64,000 bases of DNA from Glandiceps talaboti (Eukaryota; Hemichordata; Enteropneusta; Spengelidae), in assembly GCF_964340395.1 (NCBI RefSeq), contig NC_135566.1, forward strand, positions 2,048,501 to 2,112,500, read 5' to 3'. A program made the translations under genes and the position numbers. The first letter of the stretch is position 1, and every line of letters starts with the position of its first letter. Shown here one piece after another: positions 54,201-64,000 of this stretch. Under the pieces are notes generated by a model. The model made no database searches and was not told the DNA's origin. It was given only the letters and a program-made list of their open reading frames with translations.

Positions 54201-55739
54201 TACGTGGATTGCTTGTCAGGGGCAACATGGTACTAGCAGACTTATTCCTTGCATATCAAGGAGTATGGACTTTTTTGGAACAGTATTATTGTGTTTGACT
54301 GGTTGTACGTCATGAATTTATTGGAATCCTTCTGATCCGATACTTACACCAGACTCAGTTTTAAGTCATTTGAATCTTATGGTGATTCTGATTCTGATGC
54401 CAAGTTTTCAGACTCAGCCATACTCACCCAAGTTGAGTTTTACCTATCCCAGGAGCTCCACAGAATTCTGTTATCTTAGTAAGTGGGACACCTCCACCTA
54501 GGATTTCATCAAGCTCTTCACAGAATGTTATAATACATGGCAAATTTTTCTCTTGTTTCAGTTTTTCTAAAGCGGTCATTGATTTATTTGTCAAGGTCTT
54601 TGAATGAGTACTCTTATTTTCAACACAGTTGTCATCTCTTCTCACCAATTGTAAAATCTCTAATGCTTCCTCTTTACTTACATCAAGTTCTGGGATAAAA
54701 TAATAAATGTGTGGTAGTTTAATATTTTTATTAATTTATGTAGCTATTCATTCATTCATTCATTTACTCGCTCACTTATTCATTCATTCCACATCTTCGT
54801 AAACCACAACCTCTTTTACGGCATCGTCCAAGACACACTGCCAAGAGAGGTGCATTATTTTGCAGTGTCACAGAAGAAATAACCCCTCTGGTTTGTGAGA
54901 ATGCTATATCCAGCTAACACTAACAACGAACTTGTCACTTCAAGAAATAAACAAATATAAACCTTTTATACCGAGAATGAGAATGATTTTGCTTTGATGT
55001 CAGAAGGGGTTTGGGAGTACAATGTTTGAGATATGTTCAGGTGTTGTAATCATCACTTTGATCTATGGATGTCAGTTTAAAACAGAGTCTATTAAAAGTG
55101 TTGAAGCCGAGACAATCAAATAAACTTTCAATTCATTGAAAAAAATTGCATCCCCAAAGTTACTGATTTTCAGCGAGGAACACAAAGGAGTTATCCATGG
55201 CAACGAATAAGTACAACAGTGAATGACAATGTGTTCTGGACTGTTTTGGATACTTCCTAATCTAGGTCCTGACAGGGACCATATTAATTACGGTCGTCAG
55301 GACCTAGACTAGATACTTTCCAGTGATAGTCCAAGATTACAAAAATGTTTTTGTTTTTTTAAATGCTGTTAATGTTTTTAAGTAAATGTTTGTTGTTGTT
55401 GTTGTTGTTGTTTTGTTATTGAGTGAAGTGGAAAAATAACTTCATCATGTGACATTTTGATCCTTGAAGTTGGAGCCACCCAGAAGAAGTCTGTTTTTGA
55501 TAACAAAAAACCAACCCCAATGAAACCCACACTCCTGCTTTACACCCTGAGGTGAACTACACAGTGCAGAGAGTCTGTGAATACCAAATCAAATAGCCCG
55601 CCATCATTGACAGACGCAAACCTTTGCTCAATTCGACAGGAGAGACTTCCAACAGATCACCCACTGTCTGGAATCCTGCTTGCTGTAGCTTTCGTTTTTG
55701 ATCAGGTGGGAAAGGAAAAGTGGCGACATCTCGCTGCAT
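50736..55739 (-). CDS. RAD51C: DNA repair protein RAD51C, 8 coding exons, complete
   Basis: RAD51 paralogue, ATPase of the BCDX2 and CX3 complexes in homologous recombination and meiosis. Minus-strand exons in order: 55622-55739, 54428-54689, 53769-53935, 52967-53097, 52721-52852, 52061-52197, 51417-51477, 50736-50909. The sum is 1182 nt (393 aa) and all phases close. Evidence: N-terminal [20 protein letters not shown] and [31 protein letters not shown], Walker A GAPGIGKT (117-124), [20 protein letters not shown], Walker B LVVVD (229-233), [32 protein letters not shown] and a C-terminal basic NLS-like PRKRLR (385-390). The start Met is preceded in frame by TAA; it aligns with human Met10, so the first nine human residues are absent. 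The last exon diverges strongly but keeps phase and the basic tail. Confidence 0.93.
51137..51207. repeat. (CATACA)n microsatellite, RAD51C intron 7
   Basis: About eleven ACATAC hexamers with one CATGCA interruption. Overlapping minus-strand frames (VYVYVYV, MCMCMC) are artefacts. Confidence 0.93.
52480..52700. repeat. Degenerate ~80-bp tandem repeat, 3 copies, RAD51C intron 5
   Basis: AGAGGGCAGTGTTCATGAGA, GAGGGCACTGTTTATAGTAA and GGGGGCACTGTTTATTGGAA mark three diverged units, each followed by a short AAGGTCCATTTAT-like segment. Confidence 0.6.
52891..53030 (-). repeat. Two-copy duplication of the RAD51C exon 4 3' end (period 79)
   Basis: Exon 4 encodes [20 protein letters not shown] up to 52967. 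The intron repeats the segment at 52891-52950; in the exon frame it reads [18 protein letters not shown]. The copy lacks the AAG-GT donor, so it is a partial pseudo-exon without its own splice site. Confidence 0.85.
53166..53206 (-). repeat. C-rich run (G-rich on the minus, transcribed strand), RAD51C intron 3
   Basis: Successive runs of 3-11 C interrupted by A or T. On the RAD51C transcript these are G runs that could form a G-quadruplex. Structural inference only. Confidence 0.6.
55259..55306. repeat. Short perfect hairpin, RAD51C intron 1
   Basis: TCTAGGTCCTGAC is mirrored by GTCAGGACCTAGA around an ~20-bp loop. Confidence 0.8.
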
Positions 55740-55940
55740 ATTTTACAAATCTTGTTTGGCCCGGCTGCAACCCTTGAACTTTGACCTTCTAAAATACCCA
55801 GGGAGCACCATAACAAGTTTCTGAAGTTTGAACGATAGGCTAGACTAGGTTCGTCTTCCAACCGCAAGGGGGCGGGCTTCGATATGGATTCTCTTACCAG
55901 ACTAGGTATTCATTGACAAGGCAAGATGGGCTATGCACTG

Positions 55941-56156
55941 GGTGGGGCACGTATTATTGCTTAGATTGCCGTTTTCTTAGGAAATTATCGTACGAATCCT
56001 GCTGCTACAAATGTATCAATCTCTATACTAGTAGAAATATTAAACAATATTTAGTGTTTTTCCTTACAGGTAGGAATATATAGTCAAAAGGTTGTTATAT
56101 TTAGTCTGTAGCGGACCAGGAAAACAACAATCTAAGAAATATTACACGCCCCTGTG
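55941..56156 (-). mobile_element. hAT-type MITE, diverged copy
   Basis: Its complement matches the element at 60513-60719 through most of its length: GTATTATTGCTTAGAT at one end, AGGTAGGAATATATAGTCAA and AAGGTTGTTATATTTAGTCT inside, and ACACGCCCCTGTG at the other end. The left terminal repeat is mutated and no target duplication is visible. It lies just upstream of RAD51C. Confidence 0.75.
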
Positions 56157-56523
56157 GGGCTAGGCGGAGGTGGGGGTGGGGTGGGGATGGGGGTGCTGTA
56201 TCACTGGTCAGGTTTGGCAGGGGTGTGCGGCCACTGTCATTAACCCCAGACCCAATTTTAGACCCATTTTGACCAAAAACCAATACCCTATTTTTTTTAG
56301 ACCATTCAAGTTTTTAGAAAACCCATTTTAGACTCCTTATCTAAATACATTACCATTTTAGACCAAAGGGTGAAAAACCCACCCCAAGGGTGGCACATAT
56401 ACGTATACCAAATAGGCGGGAGTACCCCCCCCCCCCTTCCAGGCTCGGCTAGGCTAGCAAAATGAGGCTCGGCTAGGCTAGGCTATCAAAATGAAAACAA
56501 TCCCCGTTGTTCTTGGACTGTGA
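56157..56523. other. Intergenic, low-complexity
   Basis: GGTGGGGGTGGGG-type and C-run stretches (about 56427-56440) and short CTAGGCTAGGCT repeats. No exon seen. Confidence 0.4.
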
Positions 56524-56850
56524 CTAAATATGTACGAATATTGCTGAGAAGGTATTCGAATAATTTATCACAAGCAAGGATACTGTAATTACCGAGGCAG
56601 TCGTCATAGCAACAAAGCCACCACCGTGACCCTGGAATCCTTTTTGTGCGATTAGAATTTGCTGAGGTGTGTGTGTTTGTTTTTTCTGTTTATTCGAGTA
56701 TTTCATTTTCAAGTAAACAAGTATCCATCTTTTTACAACGACTAAAAATAGCAATGTTAGGATCATCGACATATTTATCACTCCAATTAGGATCCAAGTG
56801 ACCGGGAGAGCCGAGATTCTCCGGTTTAGTAAAATTATGTCTATCGCCAT
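56524..56850 (-). CDS. Possible small single-pass membrane protein exon (unrecognised)
   Basis: A minus-strand frame begins MAIDIILLNRRISALPVTWI directly after an in-frame TAG. It continues into a strongly hydrophobic LIGVINMSMILTLLFLVVV segment, then a basic KRWILVYLKMKYSNKQKKQ stop-transfer and a polar QGHGGGFVAMTTAS. A donor-like GTAATTAC follows at about 56591. A GC-rich patch lies just upstream (56880-56935), as at a promoter. I recognise no family. It could be a short membrane protein, a transmembrane exon of the secreted-protein gene upstream (an AG before ACATAATTTT would give phase 1), or chance. A rival frame over the same bases (DGDRHNFTKPENLGSPGHLD...) keeps this uncertain. Confidence 0.3.
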   Translation of the reverse strand: MAIDIILLNRRISALPVTWILIGVINMSMILTLLFLVVVKRWILVYLKMKYSNKQKKQTHTPQQILIAQKGFQGHGGGFVAMTTASVITVSLLVINYSNTFSAIFVHI

Positions 56851-57354
56851 CTAGTGGTAAAATCGTTTCCGATTTTCGTGTCACAGTGCAGACTGTAGGC
56901 GCGGGCGGCCGCGGCAAGGGTGTGAGCTGTCTCGGATCAGTTTTCGATGGGCAGCTTGGCCAGGTGGTAAAATCTTTACGCTATCAAGATGAAATAATTC
57001 ATTCAATTTGACTTACAGGAAGTGATCACCTTACAGAAAATTTAATAACACATTGCTATCTTTAAAATATTTAACATGTTTGCATTTAATTCCACGAGAT
57101 TTTTTCGGTGAGCCCATACGGTTCATTCGTCTCAAGTACAAAGTTATACATGCACGTAAACGCTGTAATTAAGTCGTTTGTGATTCAATAATCTCCAACT
57201 TGAAGGTTTTGAAAGAAATTATTGATGGAGGTTGTTTTGCTCACTTTTCATCTTCAATTTTTCACAACTTAGAAGGTGTCGGCTAGACATATCGTGAAAT
57301 GTTTCCTTACAAGTCCAAGTTTGCTGTGATTTTTAATTATCTGATCTGATAACG

Positions 57355-57490
57355 CACATACATACATACACATTCGATCACATACATACATACATACATA
57401 CATACATACATACATACATACATACATACATACATACATACATACATACATACATACATACATACATACATACATACATACATACATACA

Positions 57491-57523
<33 letters not shown>

Positions 57524-57617
57524 TATATATATATATATATATATATAAACACACAAACATACATACATACATTATATATTGTATATATATAAACACACAC
57601 ACATACACACACACACG

Positions 57618-57653
<36 letters not shown>

Positions 57654-57670
57654 AACAAACAAACACACAC
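57355..57670. repeat. (CATA)n, (AT)n and (CA)n compound microsatellite
   Basis: About 35 CATA units (57381-57519), AT units to about 57546, then TATATAAACACACA and CA/ACAA units to about 57665. Overlapping MYVC frames are artefacts. It lies downstream of the likely poly(A) signal of the secreted-protein gene. Confidence 0.95.
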
Positions 57671-57703
57671 ATGGAATAAACAAAATTTAGTGGTTTCGAT
57701 ATT

Positions 57704-57709
57704 TTTATT
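57704..57709 (-). terminator. Candidate poly(A) signal of the secreted-protein gene
   Basis: AATAAA on the minus strand, about 810 nt after the proposed stop codon at 58521. Confidence 0.35.
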
Positions 57710-58520
57710 GCCGTGATTTGCCTTCATTTTGAATATACACAATATTGATTTTAACGGTTAGAAACTAAATAAATAAATTACACACAAACAAACAACACAT
57801 CATGAGTACTAGTTGTACAGAATCAACTTTGATTTCCATGGTTACCGCTTGCTTTCTTTTACTCCAATATAATATTTTACTCCAATGAATACGTTCTTGA
57901 TTGTAAGTCAGACACACATAGTCTCAAATTACTAACATCTGTCGACTCTAAGGTTGTCACCATGGCAACACCATCTCATGTACTTCGCTGTAATAATCCC
58001 CTTTGAAAACTAATAATAGTTTCAGATGGAAAAATTTGCTACTATGTATAATTTCTGACTGCAATGCCATATACTGAAACTTTTTTTTTCAAAAATGAAT
58101 CTCATCTTTTGCCGCCATCATAAATGAAACACCCTAGCATAATACGTTTTACACGCATCTGCCATGCGATGAACGCGTCAAGTAACACATAAATAAGAAG
58201 CTAGGGAGTCTCTTAGTCTTAAAAACTTACAATCAGTCATGGACTGGAACAAAAGAAACTATGCAAGGGGAAACACATCTGTCATAGGATATGTACATGC
58301 AAATTATATTCAAATCATATGCAAATGTAAATGTAAACATTTTCAAATTTGCATATATTCACTATTTTTTCACCTACATCAAAACGCAGTAGAAAGCTGC
58401 TCAAAAATCTTTCCCAAAATGTACAAGATCTACCATGCAAGAAACACAACTATCAAAAACAACACACCAACGATGCAGCTAAATTAAAGTTATCCGAACA
58501 CATTCTAAAAGTCGTCGCTT

Positions 58521-62161
<3,641 letters not shown>

Positions 62162-64000
62162 CTGAAGAGAAATATATAACATAAATAAGTTACAATTTGA
62201 TAACCAATAATATAAACATGAAACGACGCAAAGTTGACAAACTTCTCGCCACAATTTGGAAATAGTTAAAGTTCTTGGCGATGGTGCAATCAATATGTTG
62301 CCTTCTTTGAGTGTCTAGCTGTAAATGTGACTGGTTAGAGTTACATAAATAGATAGATACATCAAAGTCATCAAATGTCATACTTGGCCATTACAACTTC
62401 CTGCCTATTACGTCACATGTTTTCGCTCATGACACGACAAATCCATGGCAATAACATCACTAATCCACGCCTACAACATGTGACAACGTCACTATATATT
62501 CACGCCCACAGCGTCGCGATTTCTGGTGAACATTTGCATGCAGTGGACATACAATTTTAAAGATATTATTTCACTGTATTGTCTACCTTGCCATATAGAC
62601 AAGTCTAATAATTCTTGTTTAATTGTTTTCACAGTATAAATAAAATAATATTTAACTACATTTGTATTTCTTCGTTCGTTCAATTTAAAGTGTGTAGGTA
62701 TGTCGGTTGTTAATTTCAAATGTAAACGTGTAAACATAATATTCCATTCTACCATCAAGTTTTCCCAACTTGATCAGTTGAATAGAATGTGTTCACTGTA
62801 CACATGCCGTGTTTTCTTATGATGTTTGCAAATTAGTTTTACACTTTAGAATATAATGGATTAACGTTATTGATTTAAGGTGATAAATATCACACTGACA
62901 ATGTTTTACATATAATGTTTGTCGACAGACAACAAATCACGCCCATTTTGTTGCAATAGAATGCTGTTTTGTCACAATAATGTATTTGTTTATTAAACGT
63001 TAGAAATGTAAAACAAGCCATTTAGCATACCTCTTAGTTATCGTTTTATTCATTTGCTGTACCTATTCTTTGCATGCTAATAGGTCCCTTTCTTTATCAA
63101 ATCAGTTTCTCTAGAACTTGTCTTCAAGATTTCGCATCCCTACTCGTACGACACGCTATAGAGTTGTAACATATTGTAGAAGCCCCCCCCCCCCCTAGGA
63201 AGGCACCTAGGCCTCGCACTCATGTAATCTCTAAATGTCGCGAACGGGATTGGACCTTACAGTTAAATCACTATAGATTCTGTAAAGTGTACATTAGGAA
63301 ACAATTCGGTAAAACACAATGACATAAACTTTGAAAACTTGGCAATGGTACATGAACTTGAACGTCTTGACCAACAACTTAAAACTTTGAAGACAGTAAT
63401 CGTCCTTTCCTTCAAAATTTGAAGAAATTAAGAACAAGAATTTCAAACAAAAATGGCCATAATTGTGACATATTTTCATCTAGCTTTAGTCCGATTTGTA
63501 TGCGTTTTTCGTATCTTAACGAAATTTATGGACAAAATATGCCACGGTGGCGTATAAAATCAATTCGACAACATAAAATAACAATTTTAACGGACTTTAC
63601 AAAGAGTGAAGTCCGTTGATAGTTCTTTCCATGATAGTTTTTAGAGTTAGAATTTTTTCCGCATATATAGCTAGCACAACATCATTCGTTTTGTCCGTAA
63701 TTTTTTGACGCTTTTTGAGAGTTGAGAAATTATCAGTTTTGACGAACATTTTTGTCAGAATTGTTATTTGTCATCACCACGTTGATCGCTAAATGTGAAA
63801 AATATAGCATACAGTCATATTTTGGTTGTTAGAGGGATCCAATCAACTTTGAATTTAAACAAATTTGGCTAGATTGAACTCACCTCTTGATGATCTTCTT
63901 ATATATATCCTTTTCACCCTTAGGTTGGGTTTGTTACTCCTCCTCGTTACTGAATCGCTGACAAAGTGAGCACTTAAATGATATTCGTGGACTTTAAAGT
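62162..64000. other. Upstream region of the secreted-protein gene; otherwise nothing recognised
   Basis: Must contain a non-coding 5' exon of the minus-strand gene. One donor-like TCAAGAGGTGAGTTC on the minus strand lies near 63880, with a TATATATAAG just upstream, but I cannot tie it to the gene. A C-run lies at 63184-63195. No coding exon seen. Confidence 0.35.

Noticed and set aside
56690-56917. Hydrophilic minus-strand frame starting MPRPPAP
   Set aside because: It overlaps the hydrophobic frame at 56524-56850 out of phase. Its phase-1 acceptor is possible, but the peptide shows no family features, so I did not call it.

Overview
The window is nuclear DNA from an animal, most likely a non-vertebrate marine bilaterian. 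The evidence is GT-AG split genes whose proteins align residue by residue with human orthologues, low overall GC, very abundant micro- and minisatellites, a tRNA-derived SINE, a LINE fragment and several palindromic MITEs. I cannot name the species or phylum. There are no operons, CRISPR arrays or prokaryotic signals.

Layout. 1-4.1 kb: repeat-rich intergenic DNA with a decayed LINE end. 4.1-4.9 kb: dynein light chain LC8 (+), one coding exon behind a non-coding 5' exon. 5-8.9 kb: microsatellites, an inverted cluster of a GGGCCGAGTTGG motif, and a probable non-coding first exon of the next gene. 8.9-38.1 kb: SUPT6H/SPT6 (+), 32 coding exons totalling 5184 nt (1727 aa); every exon phase closes. 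38.1-41.6 kb: its 3' UTR. 42.2-49.2 kb: TRMT44 (+), 9 exons, 757 aa. 50.7-55.7 kb: RAD51C (-), 8 exons, 393 aa, tail-to-tail with TRMT44. 56.5-56.9 kb: a possible small membrane ORF (-). 58.5-62.2 kb: an unnamed secreted protein (-) with a signal-peptide exon and two homologous CARDB-like domain exons, all joined in phase 1.

These are housekeeping genes for transport (LC8), transcription elongation and chromatin (SPT6), tRNA modification (TRMT44) and recombination repair (RAD51C). I see no pathway linking them; they are neighbours only.

The striking signal is in the introns. Exon-intron junctions have been tandemly duplicated again and again, carrying exon ends and splice sites into the introns. 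The range runs from two-copy decayed pseudo-exons (SUPT6H exons 2, 11, 19, 31; TRMT44 exon 8; RAD51C exon 4) to a ~104-copy, 29-bp array in which each unit repeats the exon 6 splice donor, and a ~20-copy, 55-bp array repeating the exon 12 donor. The window therefore looks like a series of stages in the birth of minisatellites from splice junctions, with up to ~100 decoy 5' splice sites in a single intron of an essential gene.
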